Assembly: GCA_017475805.1 (NCBI GenBank)
Contig: JAFVEW010000173.1
Location: 1-25,525 of the forward strand
DNA from: Synergistaceae bacterium
GTDB lineage: Bacteria; Synergistota; Synergistia; Synergistales; Aminobacteriaceae
Reading direction: 5' to 3'
Length of the DNA: 25,525 bases
In this document: piece after piece, positions 1 through 8,038 of the stretch
How the letters are laid out: every line of letters begins with the position of its first letter
How positions within the stretch are numbered: the first letter of the stretch is position 1
Position numbers and translations under genes: made by a program
The notes under the pieces: generated by a model
The model's database searches: none
The model's input: only the letters and a program-made list of their open reading frames with translations
Told to the model about the DNA's origin: nothing

Positions 1-599
1 GAATGTTCAAAATAAGCTGCGTTAAATCTTCCCGGCGTTAAAATCACAGAAAGGCCGCCGGTGTTCACATTATCCATAGTGAGGCGTAGAATTTCAGCGT
101 AGTTTCTGTTATCTTCAATGTGATTTTCTTCAAAAACTTCAGGGACACTTTTTCGGCATAAATCGCGGGCAATCATCGGATAAGAAGCTCCTGACGGTAT
201 TCTCAAATTATCTTCAAGAATATACCAACTTTTATCTTTGCTTTGAACTAAATCAATGCCGGATATATGAGCGTAAATTTCTTTTGGCGGTCTTATTCCG
301 TCGCATTGAACAAGATAGCCGCTGCCTGAATAAATAAATTCTTCTGCAACGACTTTATCTTTTACAATTTGTCTTTTTGAATAAATGTCGCGTATAAATT
401 CATTTAGAGCCATGACACGCTGCTTTAATCCGCGTTCTAAAAAATCAAATTCTGCCGCGTCAATTACTCGCGGTATCACATCGAACGGAAATAATTGCTC
501 ATTAAATTTTCCGTCCTTATAAATTCCGAACTTCACGCCGTAACGCGCAAGAAGTTCATTAACATCGTCGGCATATTTATAAAAGCCGTCTGCTGTCAT
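1..599 (-). CDS. Circularly permuted type 2 ATP-grasp protein (N-terminal part, runs off the window)
   Basis: My reading of the minus strand gives 199 open codons from an ATG at 599 to the window edge, so the C-terminal part is missing. The start MTADGFYKYADDV is followed by family-typical stretches: YGVKFGIY, FPFDVIPRVI, ERGLKQRVMALNEFI, DIYSKRQIVKD, HISGIDLV and WYILEDNLRIPSGASYP. These match the circularly permuted ATP-grasp type 2 family (COG2308), usually about 480 residues. A ribosome site AAGGGG lies about 10 bases before the ATG, and a consensus-like promoter lies at 641-669. Relatives often sit beside an alpha-E domain protein and a transglutaminase-like protein and are thought to ligate peptides or amino acids; those partners would lie outside this window. 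The substrate is unknown. The family call is firm, the function is inference. Confidence 0.88.
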   Translation of the reverse strand, partial: MTADGFYKYADDVNELLARYGVKFGIYKDGKFNEQLFPFDVIPRVIDAAEFDFLERGLKQRVMALNEFIRDIYSKRQIVKDKVVAEEFIYSGSGYLVQCDGIRPPKEIYAHISGIDLVQSKDKSWYILEDNLRIPSGASYPMIARDLCRKSVPEVFEENHIEDNRNYAEILRLTMDNVNTGGLSVILTPGRFNAAYFEH

Positions 600-640
600 A
601 AAATTTTTCCCCTTGTCTTCGCAAAATTAGCAAGGCTCAA

Positions 641-669
641 ATCTTACCGCGATAAACACAAATTGTCAA
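641..669 (-). promoter_or_regulatory. Sigma70-type promoter of the ATP-grasp gene
   Basis: On the minus strand a perfect -35 TTGACA (664-669) and a -10 TAAGAT (641-646) are separated by 17 bases. The leader to the ATG at 599 would be about 35 bases. The -10 matches the consensus at 4 of 6 positions. Confidence 0.7.
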
Positions 670-685
670 AATTGTTTAACAATTT
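669..685. repeat. Perfect palindrome next to the ATP-grasp -35 box
   Basis: AAATTGTT, a single central T, then AACAATTT form a perfect 17-base palindrome. It touches the -35 of the minus-strand promoter and lies about 85 bases before the lepA -10, so it is placed like an operator. AT-rich palindromes also arise by chance; no regulator gene is adjacent. Confidence 0.4.
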
Positions 686-768
686 GCTTAATATAGACTT
701 AATCATGTCTTAAATGACAAAAATTTATATTTTTAACACCTAATATCTACGAAGCATTTACACTGTTT

Positions 769-774
769 TATAAT
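769..774 (+). promoter_or_regulatory. -10 box of lepA
   Basis: TATAAT with no convincing -35 at the right distance. Transcription would begin near 781, giving a leader of about 30 bases to the ATG at 811 but only a few bases to the upstream in-frame ATG at 787. This supports 811 as the lepA start. Confidence 0.5.
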
Positions 775-810
775 ATTTGCAAAAATATGAAAAGGATTGC
801 CTATAAAAAA

Positions 811-2613
811 ATGAATAACATTAGAAATTTTTGCATCATCGCTCATATAGATCACGGGAAGTCAACGCTTGCTGATAGACTTTTAGAAGCTACAGGAACA
901 ATCGCAAGCCGCGACATGAAAGCTCAAATTTTAGACAGCTTGACTCTCGAACGTGAGCGCGGAATTACCATAAAACTTGTACCGGTCAGAATGGATTATA
1001 AAGCTAAAGACGGCAAAAATTATATTTTGAATTTAATCGACACTCCCGGCCACGTCGATTTTGCTTATGAAGTTTCTCGTTCGCTTGCAGCATGTGAAGG
1101 AGCTTTGTTAGTTGTCGATGCCTCGCAGGGAGTTGAAGCTCAAACAGTAGCGAACGCCTATCAAGCTATCGAACAAGGACTCGAAATTTTGCCCGTAATT
1201 AATAAGATAGATTTACCTTCAGCGCGCCCCGACAACGCAAAGCAAGAAATTTCTGATGTCGTAGGGCTTGACGCTTCGGATTCAGTTTTAACGAGTGCCA
1301 AGACAGGCGAAGGAGTAAGCGAAATTTTAGAGAAAATCGTTAATGAAGTTCCTGCACCGTCCGGCGATGAGAACGCTCCGCTTCAGGCATTAATTTTTGA
1401 TTCAGTTTATGATAATTATCGCGGCGTAATTTGTTACGTCCGAGTTGTGAACGGAAAAATTAAAGTAGGTCAAAATATTTTATTTATGGCTAACGGAATT
1501 TCTTATCCTGTTAATGAAGTCGGAGTCTTTAAGCCCGGTTTCACGCCCGTTAATGAATTAAAAGCCGGAGAAGTCGGTTATATAACTGCGAGCATTAAAA
1601 CTTTAGCTGAAGCCGGAGTCGGCGACACGATTACAGACGCTGATAACCCGGCAAGTTCGCCGCTGCCCGGTTATAAAAAAGTTAAAGGCGTTGTTTTCTG
1701 CGGTTTTTATCCTGTTGAAAGAGATAACTATCCGCAATTAAGAGACGCTCTCGAAAAATTATGCTTGAATGACTCCGCCGTAACTTACGAGCCTGAAAGT
1801 TCAGAAGCCTTAGGATTCGGCTTTAGATGCGGATTTTTAGGCTTGCTTCATATGGACGTCGTTAGAGAAAGACTGCGCGAAGAATACGGCGTCGAACTTG
1901 TTGCGACTGCTCCGAATGTTATTTATGAAGTCGTTAAGACAGACGGAGAAGTGATTGAAGCCCATAGACCTTCGGATTTTCCTGATCCGTCTTTGATTCA
2001 AGAAATTCGCGAGCCTTTTATAAAACTTTCTGTGTTTATGCCTTCAGAATTTACAGGCCGAGTCATGCAGCTTGTTCAAGACAAACGCGGAACCTATAAA
2101 TCAATGGACTATTTAACGCCGGAGCGTGTAAGACTTGTTTACGAGATGCCGCTTTCAGAATTTATTGTTGATTTTCACGACAAATTAAAATCTCAGACAA
2201 GAGGCTATGCTTCTCTTGATTACGAATTAATAGGACTTAGAGCGAGTGAGTTAGTTCGTGTTGATATTTTAGTGAACGGCGAAGCGGCGGACGCGTTTTC
2301 TTTTATCTGTCATAAAGATCAGGCTTATAATCGCGGTCATGCTGTTGTTACGAAACTGAAAGAATTAATCCCGAGTCAATTATTTGAAATTCCGATTCAA
2401 GCGTCGATAGGCCGTCGCGTAATTGTCCGCGTTAATGTCAAAGCCTTAAGAAAAGATGTTTTAGCGAAATGCTACGGCGGCGATATTACTCGAAAAAGAA
2501 AACTACTCGAAAAACAAAAAGAAGGCAAGAAACGAATGAAACAAATCGGCAAAGTCGCAATCCCTCAAGAAGCTTTCTTAGCCTTCATGCAGGTCGACGG
2601 GCAGGAAAAATAA
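811..2613 (+). CDS. lepA: Elongation factor 4 (ribosomal back-translocase LepA)
   Basis: Translational GTPase that acts on the ribosome in the cytoplasm. All G motifs are visible: [30 protein letters not shown] and SAKTGEG. The LepA-specific C-terminal region and basic tail ([18 protein letters not shown], then [11 protein letters not shown]) follow. From 811 the protein is 600 residues, the usual LepA length, and starts [19 protein letters not shown] as in relatives. An in-frame ATG at 787 would add eight residues (MKRIAYKK), but it lies only a few bases after the likely transcription start and has no ribosome site. AAAGGA at 791-796 serves 811, although 14-15 bases away. The gene is monocistronic here and converges on nagA across a shared terminator. 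Confidence 0.97.
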   Translation: MNNIRNFCIIAHIDHGKSTLADRLLEATGTIASRDMKAQILDSLTLERERGITIKLVPVRMDYKAKDGKNYILNLIDTPGHVDFAYEVSRSLAACEGALLVVDASQGVEAQTVANAYQAIEQGLEILPVINKIDLPSARPDNAKQEISDVVGLDASDSVLTSAKTGEGVSEILEKIVNEVPAPSGDENAPLQALIFDSVYDNYRGVICYVRVVNGKIKVGQNILFMANGISYPVNEVGVFKPGFTPVNELKAGEVGYITASIKTLAEAGVGDTITDADNPASSPLPGYKKVKGVVFCGFYPVERDNYPQLRDALEKLCLNDSAVTYEPESSEALGFGFRCGFLGLLHMDVVRERLREEYGVELVATAPNVIYEVVKTDGEVIEAHRPSDFPDPSLIQEIREPFIKLSVFMPSEFTGRVMQLVQDKRGTYKSMDYLTPERVRLVYEMPLSEFIVDFHDKLKSQTRGYASLDYELIGLRASELVRVDILVNGEAADAFSFICHKDQAYNRGHAVVTKLKELIPSQLFEIPIQASIGRRVIVRVNVKALRKDVLAKCYGGDITRKRKLLEKQKEGKKRMKQIGKVAIPQEAFLAFMQVDGQEK

Positions 2614-2617
2614 AAAC

Positions 2618-2654
2618 GCCGGACATTTTAGCTTATGTTGCCCGGCTAGTTTTT
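2618..2654. terminator. Bidirectional terminator between lepA and nagA
   Basis: GCCGG (2618-2622) pairs with CCGGC (2642-2646); inside, ACAT pairs with ATGT, with a bulge. A T run (2650-2654) follows on plus. On minus the stem is followed by GTTTTTA, so it can serve both convergent genes. Confidence 0.7.
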
Positions 2655-2672
2655 GTCGCTAGTTTCGTGTAA

Positions 2673-3776
2673 TTAATCTTCGTGAATCACGCTAACAAGA
2701 TTCAAATCTTTGTCAAGTAAAATTAAATTTGCGACCTTGCCAGCTTGAATACTCCCGTGAGATTTTTCGATCCCTATAGCCCGCGCTGGATTTAATGACG
2801 CGCATTTAATGGCGACTTCTAAGGGAACATTCATTTTAGCAACGGAAATGCGAACGCAGTCAAAAAGATTCGTAACGCTTCCGGCTATAGTCTTTTCGTC
2901 TTCGAGAGTCGCCAAATTGCCGCGCTTGATGACTTTTAAGCCGCCTAATTCATATTCGCCGTCGGGCATTCCTGTGGCTTCCATCGAATCGCTTATAAAA
3001 ATAACGCGGTCAGAGCCAAAAATCTTTATAGTATTTCTAACAACAGCGGGGTGAATATGGACTCCGTCGCAAATTAATTCGACGCTAACATTTTCATTTT
3101 CGAGAGCAGCGATAATCGGGCCAGGATTTCTATGGCTAATTCCTAGCATAGCATTGAACATGTGAGTAACTTGACTTACGCCTGAGGCAAAAGCTCGTGT
3201 TGCGGTGTCATAGTCGCAAGTTGTGTGAGCAAGTGTCAATCGAGTTAAATTTTTTGCTTCGTTGATAAAATCAAATGCTCCTTCGACTTCGGGAGCAATC
3301 GCGGCAATTTTTATTAAATTTCCCGAAGTATTTTGCAAACGGTCTAACAACTTTATATCGGGATTTGCAACATAAGCAGGATTTTGAGCACCGACCCTAT
3401 TTTTAGAGATAAAGGGCCCTTCGAGATAAATTCCAGCAAGTCCGGAAAAATTTTTCGCAGCTCTCGTTATTGAAATTAATTTTTCTTCAGGAAGAGTCAT
3501 TGTCGCCGGGCAAATAGTAGTAACACCGACTGAGTTTTCATAATCTAAAATTTTTTTGAAAGCCTTGTGAGTTCCTTCGCAAAAGTCATGACCTGCGCAG
3601 CCGTGAAAATGAATATCGATAAGTCCCGGAACAACATAAAAATTTTCAGCGTCAATTATTTCAGCGTTGCTTGGCTCATAGTCGACGATAAGACCATTTG
3701 AAATTTTTAGATCGCCGCGATGAAATTCAAAATCTTGATTTAAGATTATTGCGTTTTTAATTATGTAATTTTTCAT
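2673..3776 (-). CDS. nagA: N-acetylglucosamine-6-phosphate deacetylase
   Basis: Cytoplasmic enzyme that removes acetate from GlcNAc-6-phosphate, giving glucosamine-6-phosphate for glycolysis or wall synthesis. From the ATG at 3776 it is 367 residues, normal for NagA. Visible motifs: metal-site DIHFHG (His57, His59), YLEGPF (Glu119), LAHTTCDYDTA (His184), THMFNAM (His205), CDGVHIHP, the catalytic Asp263 in ISDSMEATG, and the C-terminal ASLNPARAIG and GKVANLILLD. A TTG at 3794 would add six residues; I prefer the ATG because MKNYIIKNA is the natural beta-strand start, though its ribosome site is weak. The first 20 bases overlap the end of the NagZ-GH13 gene, which implies translational coupling and joint expression in amino-sugar salvage. 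No nagB is nearby. Confidence 0.95.
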   Translation of the reverse strand: MKNYIIKNAIILNQDFEFHRGDLKISNGLIVDYEPSNAEIIDAENFYVVPGLIDIHFHGCAGHDFCEGTHKAFKKILDYENSVGVTTICPATMTLPEEKLISITRAAKNFSGLAGIYLEGPFISKNRVGAQNPAYVANPDIKLLDRLQNTSGNLIKIAAIAPEVEGAFDFINEAKNLTRLTLAHTTCDYDTATRAFASGVSQVTHMFNAMLGISHRNPGPIIAALENENVSVELICDGVHIHPAVVRNTIKIFGSDRVIFISDSMEATGMPDGEYELGGLKVIKRGNLATLEDEKTIAGSVTNLFDCVRISVAKMNVPLEVAIKCASLNPARAIGIEKSHGSIQAGKVANLILLDKDLNLVSVIHED

Positions 3777-6543
3777 GATAAATTCTTGCTTCAAGCGATT
3801 TTAATTCCGACGTCTCAAAAATTCTTTCGCTCGATAAAATTAAATTTCTTTTTGCGATTTCGTCAGGTATTTTCACGGGATTAAGCGAAAAATTTACAAC
3901 AGTCGTAAGTTTTTCGTTATTCAAAGAACGTTCAAAGGCAAAAAATTCTTCGCTGTCTGAAAAAATTTCACGATAATCTCCGAAAATTAAAGATTTATAA
4001 ACTTTTCTAAGTTCGCTTAACTTTCTGTAAAACGCAAGCACTGAGTCTGAATCTCTTTCTTCAAGTTCAGCGTTGATAAATTTATAATTTTCATTCACGG
4101 GCAGCCAAGTTTTAATGCCTTCGTGCGAAAATCCTGCATTAGCTTTGTCATTCCATTGCATAGGCGTGCGGGCATTGTCTCTGCTGAAATAACGAATAAA
4201 TTTCATTGCTTCGTCAGGCGTAAAACCTTCGCTTAAAGCGATTTCGTATTGACCATGAGAAGAAATATCGTCGTAATTTTTTATATCATTCCATGAGACG
4301 TTAGTCATTCCAAGTTCTTGGCCTTGATAAATAAAAGGAGTTCCGCGCAAAGTCATTAAGACCGTCGCAAGAGCCTTTGCAGCCTTTTTAGAGTCCGCGA
4401 CTATCTTTCCGTCAGGAAGACAGCCTGGAATAAAATGATTTACGCTTCGAGGCTGATCATGATTTTCAAAAAATATAGGATACCAGCCGTTAATTTTTGT
4501 AGCGTTTTGACTCGCCGTGAGAGCTTGTTTTAATTCAGTCAATTTCCATTCACGCGGATGGCACCAAATTTCAAAATCATCAAAAGGCAAACTAACATGA
4601 CTAAATTCAAATAGCATATCAAAGACTCCGTGATCGCCGACCCAGTCTTTGAGGTCTTCGGGTTTGACGCCGTTAGCTTCACCGACAGTGAAAATATCTT
4701 TACCTTCAAAAACTTCACGCTTAAATTCTCTCAAAAAATCTAAAATTCCCGGCTGATTTGCTGTCATTAAGTGAATATTAATCGTGCCTTCTTTGCTGTC
4801 GGGCTTTCCGTCTAAAAATTCAGCAGGCTTTTTGATATAAGTTATAGCGTCAATCCTGAAACCTCCGACGCCTTTATCAAGCCAAAAATTCGCAGCATCA
4901 TATAAAGCTCGTCTGACTTCAGGATTCTCCCAATTTAAGTCAGGCTGCTGCTTGGCAAAAGTATGAAGATAATACTGCTGTCTTTCTTCGCACCATGTCC
5001 AAGCACTTCCGCCAAAAATTCCGCGCCAATTCGTAGGCTCGCGGCCGTCTTTAGCGTCGCGCCAAATATACCAGTCGGCTTTGGGATTAGTTTTATTTTT
5101 CTTTGATTCTTGAAACCAAGCGTGCTGATCCGATGTGTGATTAAAAACTAAATCCATGACGATTTTTATATCACGCTTTTTTGCTTCGGCGATTAACTCG
5201 TCAAAATCTTTCATGTTTCCAAATCTTTCATTTATTCCAGTGTAATCTGAAATATCATAGCCGTTATCAATCATAGGCGACGGATAAATCGGAGTCAGCC
5301 ATATCGCGCCGATGTCAAGGGATTTAAGATAATCGAGTTTACTGATTACGCCTCTAATATCGCCTGTGCCGCTTTTATTAGTCTCAAGAAAACTTTTCGG
5401 GTAAACTTGATAAACGGGCTTTTTTTGCCACCATTTTAATTTTAATTCTTCTTTTAACTCTAAGATTCTCATAACGCTTTCATTCAGTCTTTCTTCAGAA
5501 ATTCGCCCGGATTTTACGGCGTTCAAAACTCCTTCAAACGCTTCTATATAATCATAAGGCATTAAAATAATATCATTTCCTGCCTCAAGAGCTAAAACCG
5601 CAGCTTCCGAAGAGCTGTATTCGTTTCTGATAGCTTTCATGTTTATTGCGTCAGTGATGATTATTTTATTAAAGCCTAATTCTTTTCTTAATTTTTCTGT
5701 TATAAGCTCGTGAGATAAAGTCGCTGGTCTTCCGTCAATATTTCTCATTGTTATATGCGCTATCATGACCGAGTCGGCCTTGTCTAAATTTTCTTTGAAC
5801 GGAACTATCTCGGCTTTTAATAATTCGTCCCAAGTTTTATAAACGTTCACGCTGTCCTTATGAGTATCTCCTTTCGTATCGCCGTGCCCCGGAAAATGTT
5901 TTAAGCAGCCTGCAATGCCTTGCGAGTGTAAGCCGTCTAAAAATTCGCTGACATTTTTCGCTACGAACTTAGGATTGTTTCCAAAGGCTCTATCTCCGAT
6001 GACAATATTTTTAGGATTAGTGTTAATATCAGCGACGGGAGCGAAATCGAAATTAAATCCGTAATCTTTCAGATAAGCTCCGATTGTTGTTCCGGCCTCT
6101 TGAGATTTTTTGAGCTCGGCGATTTTTTGAACACTCTTAAATTTTTTGACGTTAAATTTTTTTGAGTTAGCTATGTGTGAAATTTTGCCGCCTTCTTCGT
6201 CTATTGCGATGAAAGGGAATATCTCGCTTGAATTTTTTAGAGTCTGCGTAAAATTTTTAAGCTGCTTAGGGTCTTGAATGTTTTTTTGAAAAAAAATAAA
6301 ACCTCCGGCGGGATATTTTTTCAGAGTTTTAAGCATCGTTTTATTTAATGACTTAACTCCTTTAGCCTTGCGATTGTTAATTTCTTCGAGGCTTAAATTT
6401 GTATCTAAAGCGTCAGGACGAATTATAAAAAGCTGACCGACTTTTTCTCTAAGCGTCATAGAGCTTAGAGTTTCAGACGGACTTGCGAATGACGTTGACG
6501 AAAATAAAAACATAAAAATAAAAATAGCTAAAAATTTTTTCAC
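3757..6543 (-). CDS. Exported fusion: NagZ-type beta-N-acetylhexosaminidase (GH3) + GH13 alpha-glucosidase
   Basis: One 928-residue frame holds two complete glycosidases. Residues 1-20 (MKKFLAIFIFMFLFSSTSFA) look like a type I signal peptide. Residues 25-368 are a GH3 NagZ with IDEEGGKISH, KHFPGHGDTKGDTH (catalytic dyad Asp226/His228) and the nucleophile Asp298 in ITDAI. From about 370 a GH13 enzyme starts with KWWQKKPVYQVYPKSF, then DLVFNHTS, nucleophile Asp565 in GFRIDAI, acid Glu622 in VGEANG and Asp696 in ENHDQPRS. It resembles the oligo-1,6-glucosidase/alpha-glucosidase group, and ends with a beta domain. GTG start; ribosome site GGAGGT (6553-6558) nine bases away. NagZ cuts beta-linked GlcNAc from muropeptides, which fits the overlapping nagA. 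GH13 enzymes of this group normally stand alone and are usually cytoplasmic; here the signal peptide would take both to the periplasm. Confidence 0.92.
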   Translation of the reverse strand: MKKFLAIFIFMFLFSSTSFASPSETLSSMTLREKVGQLFIIRPDALDTNLSLEEINNRKAKGVKSLNKTMLKTLKKYPAGGFIFFQKNIQDPKQLKNFTQTLKNSSEIFPFIAIDEEGGKISHIANSKKFNVKKFKSVQKIAELKKSQEAGTTIGAYLKDYGFNFDFAPVADINTNPKNIVIGDRAFGNNPKFVAKNVSEFLDGLHSQGIAGCLKHFPGHGDTKGDTHKDSVNVYKTWDELLKAEIVPFKENLDKADSVMIAHITMRNIDGRPATLSHELITEKLRKELGFNKIIITDAINMKAIRNEYSSSEAAVLALEAGNDIILMPYDYIEAFEGVLNAVKSGRISEERLNESVMRILELKEELKLKWWQKKPVYQVYPKSFLETNKSGTGDIRGVISKLDYLKSLDIGAIWLTPIYPSPMIDNGYDISDYTGINERFGNMKDFDELIAEAKKRDIKIVMDLVFNHTSDQHAWFQESKKNKTNPKADWYIWRDAKDGREPTNWRGIFGGSAWTWCEERQQYYLHTFAKQQPDLNWENPEVRRALYDAANFWLDKGVGGFRIDAITYIKKPAEFLDGKPDSKEGTINIHLMTANQPGILDFLREFKREVFEGKDIFTVGEANGVKPEDLKDWVGDHGVFDMLFEFSHVSLPFDDFEIWCHPREWKLTELKQALTASQNATKINGWYPIFFENHDQPRSVNHFIPGCLPDGKIVADSKKAAKALATVLMTLRGTPFIYQGQELGMTNVSWNDIKNYDDISSHGQYEIALSEGFTPDEAMKFIRYFSRDNARTPMQWNDKANAGFSHEGIKTWLPVNENYKFINAELEERDSDSVLAFYRKLSELRKVYKSLIFGDYREIFSDSEEFFAFERSLNNEKLTTVVNFSLNPVKIPDEIAKRNLILSSERIFETSELKSLEARIYHEKLHN

Positions 6544-6587
6544 GCTAAAAATACCTCCGTAAAATAAAAAAAGAGTCAGGCTTTTTA

Positions 6588-6615
6588 ATTCCTAACTCCT
6601 AATTCCTAATTTCTA
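6588..6615. repeat. Tandem heptad repeats between parA and nagZ-GH13
   Basis: Four consecutive seven-base units read ATTCCTA, ACTCCTA, ATTCCTA, ATTTCTA, directly abutting the stop codon of the parA-like gene (6617-6619). The 13-mer TTCCTAACTCCTA (6589-6601) recurs exactly at 12182-12194, and ATTCCTAATTTCT-ATTAAAA recurs with one mismatch at 21158-21178. Confidence 0.7.
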
Positions 6616-6616
6616 A

Positions 6617-8038
6617 TTAAAAGAATATTTCTGCTGAACCGTTCTCGTCAAGTTTAACGACACAGCGTAAAGGCTCGACGATCTGATCAGGGAACGAAAC
6701 GGCGTCAAGTTTGTCGTTATCATCAGTGAGAATATAGAATGTATAGCGGTATTTATCACTGTTTAAGAAATCGTCGCGAAGTTCTTTAATGTCAATTTCG
6801 CCGCGTGAAACGTCGCTAATAGGTGCTAAGATTTGCGTCCAAATTTGTTTTTGACGTTCCGGCAGCATATCGATTAAATCTTGCTTGATACCTTGCTCAT
6901 AACCTCCGCCCGAATGTACAGGAATCTCAGGCTCAAGGGTCGTCTTAGGCGGTTCAGGATTTTTGACCGGCGATTCAATTTCAACTTTCGGTGCAGGATT
7001 CGGCTTGGGAATTTCCATAATATCAATGTCGTCATCATTACCACCAACAGGCGCAGGAGCAGGGTCAGGAGCTTGCGTCGGATTTGAGTCTGACGTAATC
7101 ACTTTTTCAGCTTTGTTTTCGATACGATCAATTATTTTTGATGAAATAGTCTCAGACCCTTGTTCTTTCACGGGCTCTTCGGAAATATTTCCTTTTGTAT
7201 CTGAAACTTTTTCGCCTGATTTTTTAGGCGGCCGGCCTTTTTTCCGTTTTTCAACTTTGATTTCGACCGTTTCTTTTTTGCCTTCGAGACGCTTAATTAA
7301 TTCTTCAGCGACTTCTTTATAACATTGCGCGGCCTTTGATTTAGGCGAATATTCAAAAATTGAAAGTCCCATGCTTGAAGCCTCGATTAAGCCGACGCTC
7401 TGAGAAATATAACTTTCAAATAAAATATCGCCAAAACTTTTTTTGACCTCATCGAAAATGGTATGAGAGATAGACAGACGCGGATTATAATTTGTCATTA
7501 AAATCCCTATAATCTCTAAATTATTTTCGAGTCTATCACGCAAAACTGAAAGAGAATTTTCAAGCAGCTTTAACCCGAAAAGGCTATAAAATCCTCCGTC
7601 CATCGGCACTATAATTTTGTCGCAAGCCGCTAAGACATTCCGCGTAAAAATTCCAAGCTGCGGAGGGCTGTCGATAAAAACATAATCATATCTATCCGGC
7701 GAAATTTGTTTGAGTGCTTCCCGCAGAAGTAAATCATTCTCAAAAAGCCCGGTTTGATTTAATTCAGCCATAACTAAATTTAACGAACTCGGAATAATAT
7801 CGACGCCTTCCTTATGTTTCACTATATCGTCCCATTTAGTTTCGTCAGTGAGTAAATCAAAGACTTGCGGGTCTGTAGTTGCAGGAGTAACACCGAAGCC
7901 CGCGCTTAAATTGCTTTGAGGATCCATATCAATGACGGCGACTTTTCGGCCTGCCTTAGCTAAAGCAACCGCAATATTTTGACAAGCCGTAGTTTTGCCG
8001 ACGCCGCCTTTGAGATTGCAAAAACCTAATGTAATCAC
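6617..8038 (-). CDS. Orphan ParA/Soj-type ATPase with long linker and unknown C-terminal domain
   Basis: Residues 1-250 form a ParA/MinD-type ATPase: deviant Walker A KGGVGKTT (10-17), Walker A' VIDMDPQSN (35-43) and Walker B YVFIDSPPQ (119-127). Such proteins dimerise on ATP and position DNA or protein cargo. Residues 251-375 are a charged, Pro-rich linker with an AT-hook-like basic patch KRKKGRPPKKSG (264-275). Residues 380-473 form a separate domain I do not recognise (LPERQKQIW, YRYTFYIL, ending AEIFF). At 473 residues it is far longer than ordinary ParA (about 260). The GTG start follows the TAA of the TPR gene with no gap; AGGTG (8048-8052) inside that gene is the ribosome site, so the two are coupled. 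No parB is nearby, so a chromosome-partition role is not supported here; cargo positioning is possible. Confidence 0.85.
   Translation of the reverse strand: MITLGFCNLKGGVGKTTACQNIAVALAKAGRKVAVIDMDPQSNLSAGFGVTPATTDPQVFDLLTDETKWDDIVKHKEGVDIIPSSLNLVMAELNQTGLFENDLLLREALKQISPDRYDYVFIDSPPQLGIFTRNVLAACDKIIVPMDGGFYSLFGLKLLENSLSVLRDRLENNLEIIGILMTNYNPRLSISHTIFDEVKKSFGDILFESYISQSVGLIEASSMGLSIFEYSPKSKAAQCYKEVAEELIKRLEGKKETVEIKVEKRKKGRPPKKSGEKVSDTKGNISEEPVKEQGSETISSKIIDRIENKAEKVITSDSNPTQAPDPAPAPVGGNDDDIDIMEIPKPNPAPKVEIESPVKNPEPPKTTLEPEIPVHSGGGYEQGIKQDLIDMLPERQKQIWTQILAPISDVSRGEIDIKELRDDFLNSDKYRYTFYILTDDNDKLDAVSFPDQIVEPLRCVVKLDENGSAEIFF

Noticed and set aside
495..713. Plus-strand open frame of 72 codons
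   Set aside because: It runs antisense to the start of the ATP-grasp gene and across its promoter, and has no ribosome site or recognisable content.
2469..2672. Second plus-strand frame over the lepA end
   Set aside because: Out of frame with the basic LepA tail and running through the terminator; its Arg/Lys richness is just the shifted reading.
5400..5460. Possible frameshift or lost stop between NagZ and GH13
   Set aside because: The conserved KWWQKKPVYQVYP start of GH13 is in the same frame as the NagZ end. The only ATG there (in AAATGG) is in another frame, so the sequence as given is a true fusion.
6881..7322. Two plus-strand open frames opposite the ParA-like gene
   Set aside because: They are shadows of the Pro-rich linker and have no ribosome site.
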